NCBI GenBank assembly: GCA_028278465.1
Contig: JANQEF010000180.1
Span: 1-23,224 of the forward strand
DNA from: Dehalococcoidia bacterium
GTDB taxonomy: Bacteria; Chloroflexota; Dehalococcoidia; Lucifugimonadales; Lucifugimonadaceae
Length of the DNA: 23,224 nt
Reading direction: 5' to 3'
The position numbers were made by a program, and so were the translations under genes. The notes beneath the pieces were generated by a model that was not told the DNA's origin, did no database searches, and saw only the letters and a program-made list of their open reading frames with translations. Below are positions 1 to 7,794 of the stretch, in pieces (within the stretch, counting starts at the first letter, position 1; every line of letters starts with the position of its first letter).

Positions 1-435
1 CCCGGGTTCTGCCTCGCGCTGGCTGACGCGGACGTGGCGAACATCTGGGTCGAGTGCGGCGAGCAGGGCGTTCCGACCGAGAAGGACATCCGAACTCACT
101 TCGATGGCTACATTGCTGCTCTGAGAACGGTCGGGATGCTGGAAGGAATCCCGGCGCGTCCTGCGCAAAACGTCCTTCGTGGCCGGGGCAAACAGATCAA
201 CTCGACAAAGAGCGGCATCTGGCAACCAGCAGTGCGAGAGGGCGACGTCGTCGAGCAGGGCCAGTTGCTGGGACGCCTCACCGACTACTTCGGCAACGTG
301 ATCGAGGAGTTCCACGCCGAGGCGAGATCGCTGATCCTCTACTACTGGAGCAGCCCGGCGATCAACGCGGACCGCACGCCGCACGGATATAACTGGCACA
401 ACGGCCTGGTGCGGCTGATCGAACTGGAAGACTGA
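1..435 (+). CDS. Succinylglutamate desuccinylase/aspartoacylase-like deacylase, C-terminal part (5' end outside window)
   Basis: The reading frame is open to the left edge of the window, so the gene starts upstream. A GTG at 34 is internal, because codons 1-33 continue the frame without a stop. The visible ~144 residues match the C-terminal half of the AstE/AspA zinc amidohydrolase family. This includes a beta strand with 'IWVECGEQG', then a helix ('DGYIAALRTVGML'), then the beta-barrel-like C-terminal domain with 'SGIWQPAVREGDVVEQGQLLGRLTDYFGN', typical of this group. The zinc ligands lie in the missing N-terminal part, so catalytic competence cannot be judged. Family members hydrolyse N-acyl amino acids; the substrate here is unknown. 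It converges on the antiporter gene with a 9-bp gap. Family assignment is fairly sure; function is not. Confidence 0.75.
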   Translation, partial: PGFCLALADADVANIWVECGEQGVPTEKDIRTHFDGYIAALRTVGMLEGIPARPAQNVLRGRGKQINSTKSGIWQPAVREGDVVEQGQLLGRLTDYFGNVIEEFHAEARSLILYYWSSPAINADRTPHGYNWHNGLVRLIELED

Positions 436-444
436 CCGCCGGCC

Positions 445-1743
445 TCAGTGTGCCGAGACAACCGGCTCGGGCGGAGGCTCTTCATCGTCCAGTTCGGGGT
501 CCGGCGGCACGTGCATCGAACTCACCAGTCGCCCGAATGTAAGCCCCTGCACGATGATTGAGAACACGACGACGATGTAGGTCGCGGTGATCAAGACGTC
601 GCGGAACTCGGACTGCGGCAGAGACAGCGCCAGCGCGATCGATATCCCGCCGCGCAGTCCACCCCACGCCATGATGCGGATCACGCCCTCGCTGAACACC
701 CGGCTGGAGGTCATGCGAATCAGTGAGATCGGAATGGCCACGCTGAGCCAGCGGGCGAACAGCATGATCGGGATGGCGAGAAGGCCGAGCCGCACGGCGG
801 CTGATGTAACGCTGATGATCAGCACTTCCAGCCCGATCAGGATGAACAGTGCCGCGTTTAACACCGAATCGACCAGTTCCCAGAACGTATCGAGGTGCTG
901 GCGCGTGATCGTGGACATAGCCAGGTCGCGGGCACGATTACCGATCACGATTCCAGCGACCACCACCGCGATCGGGCCAGACACGTGGAGCGCAACCGCG
1001 AGAGCGTATCCGCCGGTCACCAGAGCAAGTGTCAGTAGCAGCTCGGTCGAATAGTCATCGAGCGACTTCATCAGGTAGTAGGTGATGAACCCGAGCGCAA
1101 GGCCGAGCGCAGCGCCTCCGACAGCCTCCTCCAGCAGAAAGACCGAGATGCTGCCGAAGGTGGGATCGTTGTGACCCTCCACCGTTTCGAGGATCGTCAG
1201 GAACACAACGACTGCGATCCCGTCGTTGAAAAGCGACTCTCCGGCGATCTTTGTCTCGAGGCTCTTCGGCGCTTTGGCTCTCTTAAGGATGGACAGAACG
1301 GCTATCGGGTCGGTCGGGGCGATCAGCGCTCCGAACAGCAGCGCCCACGGATACGGCAGGTCGAACCCGATCAGGTCGGCGCCCAGCCAGAACAGCGTTC
1401 CGGTGATGAAGGTCGCGCCCGCAACGCCTGCCGTCGCCATGATTGAGATTGGCAGCTTCTGGCGTCGCAGGCGGTCAAGGTCGACATGCAGCGCGCCGGC
1501 GAATAGCAGGAACGCCAGCATGCCGTTGAGGACGACCTCTTCGAAGTTGATGGTCTCGACGATGGCCGACGCGTCGCTGAGCGATATGACGTCGAGCTCG
1601 CCGAGCAGGATGACGATCAGCGAACCTGTCAGCGAGATGACCAGCAGGCCGACTGTCGGCGGCCACCTGAGGTAGCGAGAGTTGATATAGCTCGCTACGG
1701 CCGCCACGACTATGATGGCGGCGAGCGCCTGGAAGAAGGTCAT
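445..1743 (-). CDS. CPA1-family cation:proton antiporter (NhaP-like)
   Basis: An integral inner-membrane antiporter of 432 residues with about 12 hydrophobic segments, expected to exchange Na+ (or K+) for H+ in pH and salt homeostasis. Diagnostic motifs of the CPA1/NhaP family are visible: APTDP at residues 142-146, ESLFND at 169-174 (the Asn-Asp pair of the ion-binding site), and a WGGLRGGISIALALSLP stretch near residues 357-373. The C-terminal tail is short, acidic and proline-rich, with no TrkA domain. The ATG at 1743 gives a hydrophobic N-terminus typical for the family, although no clear Shine-Dalgarno precedes it. It is divergent from the dipeptidase gene. The transported ion cannot be read from sequence. 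Confidence 0.9.
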   Translation of the reverse strand: MTFFQALAAIIVVAAVASYINSRYLRWPPTVGLLVISLTGSLIVILLGELDVISLSDASAIVETINFEEVVLNGMLAFLLFAGALHVDLDRLRRQKLPISIMATAGVAGATFITGTLFWLGADLIGFDLPYPWALLFGALIAPTDPIAVLSILKRAKAPKSLETKIAGESLFNDGIAVVVFLTILETVEGHNDPTFGSISVFLLEEAVGGAALGLALGFITYYLMKSLDDYSTELLLTLALVTGGYALAVALHVSGPIAVVVAGIVIGNRARDLAMSTITRQHLDTFWELVDSVLNAALFILIGLEVLIISVTSAAVRLGLLAIPIMLFARWLSVAIPISLIRMTSSRVFSEGVIRIMAWGGLRGGISIALALSLPQSEFRDVLITATYIVVVFSIIVQGLTFGRLVSSMHVPPDPELDDEEPPPEPVVSAH

Positions 1744-1870
1744 GCGATCACGAGTGCAGGTGCGTTAGCGCTGAAACGAAACAGGGACCATCGTAGATGA
1801 TTGACGTCGCGGGAGGCGAGATCCGCACGGTAGCGCGATCGACCGCGCACTTTTTGCTCTGGTGCGCGTT

Positions 1871-2875
1871 ATGACGACTCCGATCTATCTCGCGCACGAT
1901 CACATGGACCTTGCCGAGGACTTCCGGCGCGACCTCGAATCCGGAGTCACGGGCAAGATCCTTCACCTGACCATCGATTCGTGGATCGAGGCGCCTACCC
2001 GAGAGCAGTACGAGGCCGCGTACTACTCGTACGACGGCTACCTGGAGCGAGGGCTGGCCGCCGCCGCTCGCGTGCACCGGATAGCAGCGGACCCGGCAAA
2101 CAGCACGCGGATCATACGGAGCTACTCAGACCTCGAAGCTGCCGCCAGCGAGGGTCATCTTGCCGTGATCCTGGGCAACGAAGGCGGCAAGATCCTGGGG
2201 TCGGACGTGTCACTGGTAGACGCATGGTGGTGGATGGGATTACGGCACGTACAGTTCAACTGGGCGATGAGGAACCTGATCGGCGCGTGCCAGTCGAACG
2301 AAGACGAACCCGACCGGCCCGGATTGACGGAGTTTGGCGCCGAGGTCGTTCAGCGGATGAACGAACTCGGGATGATCGTCGATGTCTCGCACTCAGCGCC
2401 GCAGACGATTCGCGATGTCTTGCAGGTAACGGGCAAGCCGATCCTGAATTCGCACAGCGGCTCACGGGAGATCGCGGACAAGCCGCAGAACCTGTGGGAC
2501 GACCAGGTCCGGGACATGGCGGACAACGGCGGCGTGATCGGAGTCCACTTCTGCTCTCGCCTCGTACTCGGCGTCAACGATCGGCAGGCTGAGATCGAAG
2601 ATGTCGTGCAACAGGTGCGCTACCTCGTCGACAAGGGCGGGATCGATGTCGTCGGACTCGGTCCTGACTGGGTGCTTGGCAAGCCGGAGCGGGACAACAA
2701 CTACCTGCGGAACACCGACCAGACGGACATCACCTGGGCGAAGGGCCTCGAGGACAGCGGCGAGATCGGCAACCTGAGGCCGGCGCTTGGGGAAGCAGGG
2801 TTCAGCGGCTCGGAGACCGACAAGATCCTCGGCGGAAATCTCCAGCGGCTGTTCAGGGACGTTCTGCCGGCCTGA
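1871..2875 (+). CDS. Membrane dipeptidase family protein (peptidase M19)
   Basis: A zinc metallo-dipeptidase of the renal-dipeptidase (M19) family, 334 residues from the ATG at 1871. A GTG at 1862 is an alternative start that adds three residues. The binuclear metal ligands are all identifiable and correctly spaced: H11 and D13 (HMD), E104 (GNEGG), H174 (DVSHS) and H195 (NSHSGS). D266 sits in GPDW, where the family usually has GSDFDG. The 21-residue interval between the last two His ligands equals that of the human enzyme (H198/H219). No signal peptide is seen, so it is probably cytoplasmic despite the family name. Substrates of bacterial M19 enzymes include L-D and D-D dipeptides; the substrate here is unknown. 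It converges on the aldolase gene with a 25-bp gap. Confidence 0.9.
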   Translation: MTTPIYLAHDHMDLAEDFRRDLESGVTGKILHLTIDSWIEAPTREQYEAAYYSYDGYLERGLAAAARVHRIAADPANSTRIIRSYSDLEAAASEGHLAVILGNEGGKILGSDVSLVDAWWWMGLRHVQFNWAMRNLIGACQSNEDEPDRPGLTEFGAEVVQRMNELGMIVDVSHSAPQTIRDVLQVTGKPILNSHSGSREIADKPQNLWDDQVRDMADNGGVIGVHFCSRLVLGVNDRQAEIEDVVQQVRYLVDKGGIDVVGLGPDWVLGKPERDNNYLRNTDQTDITWAKGLEDSGEIGNLRPALGEAGFSGSETDKILGGNLQRLFRDVLPA

Positions 2876-2900
2876 GATCAGTTCCGCCGGACCCGCCTCA

Positions 2901-3785
2901 TCACACCGGCATTGTCCGCTTCGTGTACTCGCGTCCCACCTGCGCCGTGTCCTCCCGGTGACCGGCCACCACCCGAACGCCCTCGTCGATCTTCTCCTTG
3001 ATGTTCTCGGGAGTGCAGCCGTCCAGGAACGGGATCCCGTTGGCCTTGCAGGCGTCTCTCACCCGCTCACGCGCCTCAACAAGCCTAGGATCGAGCGGCT
3101 TCGAAGGGTCACGCTTGATGCCGAACGACATGTGGAGGTCGCCCGGGCCCCACTCTGCAAAGCCGATGCCCGGCACCGATAACGTCTGCTCGACGTTCGT
3201 CAGCGCTCGAACCGTTTCGATCTTGATGCCCAGCAGCTGCTCTCCATCCGGGTTGACCGGCCAGGGATCGCACCTCTCTACGTACTCGTCGGCGCTCAGC
3301 CCCCATACGGGCGCCGAAGTGGGCTGAGAGCCGGTGCCGCGTGTTCCTCTATCGAGCCCATAGCCGACGCCCGCCATGTTGATCGGGTAGCGGCAGGACT
3401 CGACGAAGGCTCTGACAGCGTCGGGTGTTTCGGCCTGGCAAAGCAGGATGCCGTGGACCCCGCGGGCGAGGATCTGGCGGAACTGCCATGCGTTGTAGCG
3501 GATGTAGTCTTCAGATACGCCCTCAACCGGAGTCTCGACGATGACTGGTGGAGTGCGATGCCCCGAGTTGGTTGGCCCGCCATCGATCAGGCCTCGCATG
3601 TACTCGTCCAGCCCGGCCATGTTGAAGGAGCCGTGCTCCATCCCCACGTTTATGTAGTCCGCCCAGGTCTTAGAGTCCTGCTTGCCCTGCTCGTAGGTCA
3701 GCACATGGCCGGTGTGGCCGCCGTCGTAGTAGATCGGCTGGTCGTCGATGAGAAGCTCAATCGCCCGGTTGATTCGAGAAGCCAT
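2901..3785 (-). CDS. HpcH/HpaI aldolase/citrate lyase family protein (divergent)
   Basis: A 294-residue TIM-barrel protein related to class II pyruvate aldolases such as HpaI (2,4-dihydroxyhept-2-ene-1,7-dioate aldolase). Family landmarks are the catalytic-type His in GMEHG (H51), the metal-binding Glu in GIKIETV (E190) and the WGPGDLHMSFG signature (212-222). Two expected residues appear altered. The Arg that binds the pyruvate carboxylate is not evident in the PVIVETP strand, and the metal-binding Asp of the usual GVDG-x-x-x-GP motif aligns with Gly in GIGFAEWGP. The ATG at 3785 has a GGAG six bases upstream, supporting the start. Substrate is unknown, and it may be a lyase acting on a different 2-oxo acid. 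It is divergent from the lipoprotein gene. Confidence 0.85.
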   Translation of the reverse strand: MASRINRAIELLIDDQPIYYDGGHTGHVLTYEQGKQDSKTWADYINVGMEHGSFNMAGLDEYMRGLIDGGPTNSGHRTPPVIVETPVEGVSEDYIRYNAWQFRQILARGVHGILLCQAETPDAVRAFVESCRYPINMAGVGYGLDRGTRGTGSQPTSAPVWGLSADEYVERCDPWPVNPDGEQLLGIKIETVRALTNVEQTLSVPGIGFAEWGPGDLHMSFGIKRDPSKPLDPRLVEARERVRDACKANGIPFLDGCTPENIKEKIDEGVRVVAGHREDTAQVGREYTKRTMPV

Positions 3786-3933
3786 TCGCCGCTCCAGTGA
3801 GGATGATCAGGGCTTGAAGTTGCCGGCCTGAGTCCGGCCGACGTGATCTTAACCCAGGAGCCGCGGGCGATCATGTCCTGGTGCCGTTAGTCTTAGTACA
3901 CCAGATTCGAAGCAGTCCACCGGCCAGGCTTAA

Positions 3934-4554
3934 GTGCCCTTCTCTACCCTGAACAGACGATCAGCAGGCGCGCTTGCAGCCGCGGCGCTCGCCCTGCTGT
4001 TCGCCTGCGCAGCTCCCGACAGCGAAGAGCAGGACAGGAATTGGACAGAGTCGGCAGATCTGATAGCAACATCGGACAGGATCGTCCTGGCACAGTTCGT
4101 CGAATCGCGCCAGGAGACGGTTCAGCTAGTTGACTCCGACTCCGGCGCGCTTGCGGGCGAAACAGAGATCCTGTTCAGGCAGTTCGAGATCTCCGAAACG
4201 GTGAAGGGCACGACCGATCCCGGCGATCTCCTCTGGGTGGCGTTCGACGCCGGGCGCGACGGCGAGCTGGTGAACGGGGAAGGCGATGTCCGGGATTTTG
4301 GCGGCTCGAACACCTACGTTTTGTTCCTGAAAGGACGTTTACGGCCGCTGGAGTATCCGCCGGAGTTCGGCTCAGTGCTGTGGACCGGGAATGGCGAGCC
4401 GGCGTTTGCGGAACTGGTCGGCGACGGACTGGAATTCAGGGCCGAGCGCCAGTACCTTGACTTGCTGCGGCAGGAAGGCCGCAACTTGCCCGACCGCCTG
4501 TCCGCTGCGCCGTTTGCTCTCACGCTGGACGAGTTAAGAGAAAACGCTGGATAG
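3934..4554 (+). CDS. Predicted lipoprotein of unknown function
   Basis: A 206-residue protein starting at GTG 3934, with AGG five bases upstream. Residues 1-25 form a lipoprotein signal: NRR, a hydrophobic Ala/Leu core, then LFAC with the lipidated Cys at residue 25. The mature part begins acidic (APDSEEQDRNW). It looks beta-rich, with the pattern 'ADLIATSDRIVLAQFVES...FEISETVKG...NTYVLFLKG'. That pattern resembles small extracytoplasmic domains common in bacteria, which have a beta barrel, a 'VxKG' turn and a 'YxLFL' strand. I do not recognise a function. It precedes surE by 49 bp on the same strand and may be co-transcribed with it. Confidence 0.75.
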   Translation: MPFSTLNRRSAGALAAAALALLFACAAPDSEEQDRNWTESADLIATSDRIVLAQFVESRQETVQLVDSDSGALAGETEILFRQFEISETVKGTTDPGDLLWVAFDAGRDGELVNGEGDVRDFGGSNTYVLFLKGRLRPLEYPPEFGSVLWTGNGEPAFAELVGDGLEFRAERQYLDLLRQEGRNLPDRLSAAPFALTLDELRENAG

Positions 4555-4603
4555 CTGGATCGCTCCGGCAACCGGATCGAAAGCAGTCGCAGGCCGCACC
4601 GAC

Positions 4604-5389
4604 ATGACCAGAAGAATTCTCGTTTCAAACGACGACGGCATCGATCACCCGGCGCTTTGGGACCTGGTGCGGGCGATACGCGACCTCGGCGAGGTGATCG
4701 TCTCCGCTCCAGACCGCAACTGCAGCGGCGTCGGCACCGCGATGACGCTTCACAACCCGGTGAGAGCGAACGAGGTGCGCAGCCGCGTCGATGGCGTGAG
4801 GGCGTACGCCGTCCAGGGCATGCCAGGAGACGCAGTCGTCGTAGGACTTCGCGAGCTTGCCGGTGGGCCAGTCGATGCTGTGATCTCGGGTATAAACCCC
4901 GGCAACAACGTCACCACGAACGTGCTGGTCTCAGGAACCGTAGGCGCTGCGTACGCGGGTCACTTGAACGGCGTACCGTCCATGGCCATATCGGTCGGTC
5001 ACAGGGTCGACACCACCGACGAAATGTTGAACAACTCGGTTCGAGCGGCGGCCGAGACTCTCCTGGGCCACGATGGGCCGGCGCTCGTCAACATGAACTT
5101 CCCGTGGGCCGAAGACTGGCCGCTGAAGGGAGCGAGAATCACCTTCCCGGCGCCGCGCATCCTCGAAGACCAGACGCGGAAAGACCAGGTCGGCGAGGAC
5201 CGGTTCTTCTGGATCGAGCGCGGACTGGTCGAGGGCGTCAAGTTCGACTCGCTGCCTGACGACTGCGACGTGGCGGCGCTGCGTGCCGGCTACGTTTCGG
5301 TGAACTCGATGGCATGGCCCATAGACGCGAACAGAGACGCGCCGCTGCTCGAAAAGATGGTCGCCAGCATCGAGTCGATCATCCCGTAG
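4604..5389 (+). CDS. surE: 5'/3'-nucleotidase SurE
   Basis: A survival protein E-type metal-dependent nucleotidase of 261 residues, the usual length. It removes phosphate from nucleoside 5'- and 3'-monophosphates in the cytoplasm and often takes part in stress or stationary-phase metabolism. The N-terminal ILVSNDDG motif (metal ligands D10 and D11), SAPDRNCSGVG (metal ligand S41) and ISGINPGNN (Asn ligand near residue 97) are all intact. The ATG at 4604 places NDDG at the family-typical distance from the N-terminus. It follows the lipoprotein gene by 49 bp. The gene after it has its own promoter candidate, so surE may end its transcript. Confidence 0.95.
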   Translation: MTRRILVSNDDGIDHPALWDLVRAIRDLGEVIVSAPDRNCSGVGTAMTLHNPVRANEVRSRVDGVRAYAVQGMPGDAVVVGLRELAGGPVDAVISGINPGNNVTTNVLVSGTVGAAYAGHLNGVPSMAISVGHRVDTTDEMLNNSVRAAAETLLGHDGPALVNMNFPWAEDWPLKGARITFPAPRILEDQTRKDQVGEDRFFWIERGLVEGVKFDSLPDDCDVAALRAGYVSVNSMAWPIDANRDAPLLEKMVASIESIIP

Positions 5390-5396
5390 CGGTTTC

Positions 5397-5425
5397 TTGA
5401 CGGCCTGTCCGGTCGGGAACAGAAT
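5397..5425 (+). promoter_or_regulatory. Candidate sigma-70-type promoter for the NIPSNAP-MOSC pair
   Basis: TTGACG (5397-5402, 5/6 to the -35 consensus) and CAGAAT (5420-5425, 4/6 to the -10 consensus) are separated by 17 bp. The predicted start lies about 50 bp before the ATG at 5482. Seen in sequence only. Confidence 0.4.
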
Positions 5426-5481
5426 CGCACAACGAACTCTTCGTGCCCCGAAACGCGCCTGACAAACAGATGGAGATGACC

Positions 5482-5808
5482 ATGCTGTACGAGCTGAGGA
5501 TCTACGAGTGCTACGCGGGAAAGCTGCCTGACCTGAACCAGCGCTTCGCTAACCACACCATGAAGCTGTTCGAGAAGTACGGCATCGTGAACGTCGGCTA
5601 CTGGACGACCGAGGTCGGGCCAAGCGCCAATGAGCTGACCTACCTGCTGGGATTCAAGGACGCCAACCACCGCATGGAAGCATGGGCAAGCTTCCGTGCC
5701 GATCCCGAGTGGCAGCAGGTGCTGGAGGAGTCGCACCGCGACGGGATCATCGTGAAGAACGTCCGCAATCAGCTGCTTGTCCCGACGCCTTACTCACCGA
5801 TGCAGTGA
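5482..5808 (+). CDS. NIPSNAP family protein
   Basis: A small dimeric alpha/beta-barrel-type protein of 108 residues. It begins MLYELRIYEC, as NIPSNAP-family proteins do, and ends in the family's 'SHRDGIIVKNVRNQLLVPTPYSP' pattern with a conserved-looking 'DPEWQQV' before it. Starts at GTG 5443 and ATG 5470/5476 are possible. I prefer ATG 5482 because GGAG at 5472-5475 stands six bases upstream and the protein then begins at the first family strand. The biochemical role of bacterial members is largely undefined. The stop overlaps the start of the MOSC gene (GTGA), so the two are probably translationally coupled. Confidence 0.85.
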   Translation: MLYELRIYECYAGKLPDLNQRFANHTMKLFEKYGIVNVGYWTTEVGPSANELTYLLGFKDANHRMEAWASFRADPEWQQVLEESHRDGIIVKNVRNQLLVPTPYSPMQ

Positions 5809-6368
5809 GCACGCTCACAGGCTCGACAACGGGGAAGGTCGTCAGCGTGAACCGCAGCCCGCGACACACGATGTCGAAACCTGTCCAGCAGTCGATCAGG
5901 CTGGTCAAGGGGCTTGGCGTCGAGGGCGATGCGCATTCCGGTGAAACGGTCAAGCACCGGTCGCGAGTGCGGCGCGATCCGACGCAGCCGAACCTCCGGC
6001 AGGTACACCTGATCCACGAGGAGCTACTTGCAGAGCTACGTAGTGGCGGCTTCGATATCCAGCCGGGACAGATGGGTGAGAACGTACTGACGTCCGGGAT
6101 CGATCTGCTGGCTCTTCCGTGCGATACGCTGCTCACGATCGGCGAGTCTGCGGTTGTTGCGGTCAAGGGATTGCGCAACCCGTGCTCGCAGCTGGATGGA
6201 GTTTCGCCGGGCCTGATGCAGGCGGTGCTGGACAAGGACGATGCGGGCAATATCGTGCGAAAGTCGGGTGTCATGGGCGTCGTGGTCGAGTCCGGCGAAG
6301 TCGCGCCGGGTGATTCGATTGTCGCTACCCTGCCTTCGGAGCCGTTCCAGCCTCTCGAGGTCGTGTAG
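5805..6368 (+). CDS. MOSC-domain protein
   Basis: A 187-residue MOSC (molybdenum cofactor sulfurase C-terminal) domain protein. The conserved Cys is present in GLRNPCSQLDG (C127), and the usual motifs 'GLGVEGDAHSG' and 'GQMGENVLTSGIDL' precede it. Stand-alone MOSC proteins are thought to bind molybdenum cofactor or transfer sulfur; some form the core of hydroxylamine-reducing enzymes. The GTG at 5805 overlaps the NIPSNAP stop by four bases (GTGA) and gives the typical N-terminus, with 'GKVVSVNRS' as first strand. Longer in-frame starts upstream would lie inside the NIPSNAP gene and are not needed. The precise substrate is unknown. Confidence 0.88.
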   Translation: MSTLTGSTTGKVVSVNRSPRHTMSKPVQQSIRLVKGLGVEGDAHSGETVKHRSRVRRDPTQPNLRQVHLIHEELLAELRSGGFDIQPGQMGENVLTSGIDLLALPCDTLLTIGESAVVAVKGLRNPCSQLDGVSPGLMQAVLDKDDAGNIVRKSGVMGVVVESGEVAPGDSIVATLPSEPFQPLEVV

Positions 6369-6405
6369 GCGCAGGTCGTGCCTCTAGCAGCGCAGGGAAC
6401 CTCTT

Positions 6406-7704
6406 CTGGATCCTGTAGACCAAGCTCAATCTGAAGACACCGTAGCTCCTGACCAAGCAGGGCGCGGCATCTACCGCGGCTGGCCGATCGCTGCCGTCAC
6501 CTTCGGCGCGCTCGGCGCAGTGCTCGGTATGGCGCAGTTCGCGTTTGGCGTGTTCATCATCCCGCTCGAAGAGGAGTTCGGCTGGACGCGTACCGAGGTC
6601 AACGTCGCCCTCTCACTCGGCATTCTGACCGGCGTCTTCTCGCCGCTCGCCGGCAGGTACATGGACAGGTTCGGCGCACGCTGGGTGATGGCCATCGGCC
6701 TCGGCATCATCGCGGTCGGATTCTTCCTGCGCGCCGCCATGGACGAGCTGTGGCAGTTCTACGTTTTCAGCGCCGTCATATTCGCTGGAACGGCGGGCGT
6801 GACGAACCTGCCTGCAGGACGACTGGTCACGCTGTGGTTCGCCCGTATCCGCGGTCGGATGATGGGTTTTGTCACGGCAGGCAACAACTTCGGCGCCATG
6901 ATCTCCGTCCCGCTCATCACTGCGCTGATCGCCGCCTCTGGATGGCGTTCGGGATTCGCCGTGATCGGCGCCGTCATGGCGGTCCTGATGGTGCTGACCA
7001 TAGTCGTAGTCAGGGACGGGCCGGTGGACGTGGAGCGTGAGGTGGGCAAGCGATGGACGCCTTCGGGCGCATCTTCGGAGTCGGCGAGGGCGTCGCTCGA
7101 AGGCTTCACCACCAGAGAAGCCATACGAGTCAACGCGTTCTGGCTGATCGCGGTCGGCATGACGCTGCAGCAGTTTGCGAGGACGGCGGTCGCATCCCAG
7201 CTGATCCCGCACCTCGAGCAGGATGGCTTCAGCACCGGCGCTGCGGCCACAGCCGTTTCGCTCGTGGCTTTCTTCGCCATGTCGAGCAAGATCATCTTCG
7301 GCAGGCTAAGCGAGAAGATCACCGCGCTCTACGCCTACGTCATCATCATCGCCCTGCAGATCGTTGGCCTTGTCGTCCTCATCTACAGTCCCGCGCAGCC
7401 GGTGGCATGGATCGCGCTCGCCACTTTCGGACTTGGCATGGGAGGAGTTGGCGCGCTCGGCCCACTGGCGATCGCCGAGACGTTCGGACTGAAGAACCTA
7501 GGCAGCATCCTCGGCCTGATGAGCTTCGCAGTGATCGTCCCGACCGTGGCAGGTCCTGTGATGTCGGGACAGGTCTTCGACCGGACCGGCATGTACGACG
7601 CAGCTTTCCTGGCGACGGCGGCGCTGCTGGCAGTTTCGATGTTCTGCTTCTTCTTCGCCGGCTTCCTGAAGCCGCGGGGATCGCGAACCGCCGCATCGAC
7701 ATGA
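6406..7704 (+). CDS. Major facilitator superfamily transporter (probable CTG start)
   Basis: A 12-helix MFS transporter of the OFA/monocarboxylate-like type, ~432 residues. The pattern 'RGWPIAAVTFGAL...FGVFIIPLEEEFGWTRTEVN' and the loop 2-3 motif 'GRYMDRFGARWVM' are typical, with a polar central loop near 'RDGPVDVEREVGKRW'. The first common start codon in this frame is GTG 6520, but that cuts off most of the first transmembrane helix. In-frame codons from 6406 encode the missing 'YRGWPIAAVTFGALG' segment, with no stop after 6387. No ATG, GTG or TTG lies between 6388 and 6519. A CTG at 6406 with AGGGA seven bases upstream is the best start. A sequencing error upstream is the alternative. Substrate unknown, perhaps a carboxylate. 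Confidence 0.85.
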   Translation: MDPVDQAQSEDTVAPDQAGRGIYRGWPIAAVTFGALGAVLGMAQFAFGVFIIPLEEEFGWTRTEVNVALSLGILTGVFSPLAGRYMDRFGARWVMAIGLGIIAVGFFLRAAMDELWQFYVFSAVIFAGTAGVTNLPAGRLVTLWFARIRGRMMGFVTAGNNFGAMISVPLITALIAASGWRSGFAVIGAVMAVLMVLTIVVVRDGPVDVEREVGKRWTPSGASSESARASLEGFTTREAIRVNAFWLIAVGMTLQQFARTAVASQLIPHLEQDGFSTGAAATAVSLVAFFAMSSKIIFGRLSEKITALYAYVIIIALQIVGLVVLIYSPAQPVAWIALATFGLGMGGVGALGPLAIAETFGLKNLGSILGLMSFAVIVPTVAGPVMSGQVFDRTGMYDAAFLATAALLAVSMFCFFFAGFLKPRGSRTAAST

Positions 7705-7794
7705 CGTTCGTGAAGTGTGTGGAGCCGCGCCGCCTGTCGTGATACCGTCTGCCGGTGCCAACCGGCGCACGCCGATGAACCACCGGCCAGGCCC

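Noticed and set aside
7717..7794. Upstream GTG extension of the thiolase-like protein
   Set aside because: The extra 26 residues (WSRAACRDTVCRC...) do not resemble the family; ATG 7795 gives the normal N-terminus.
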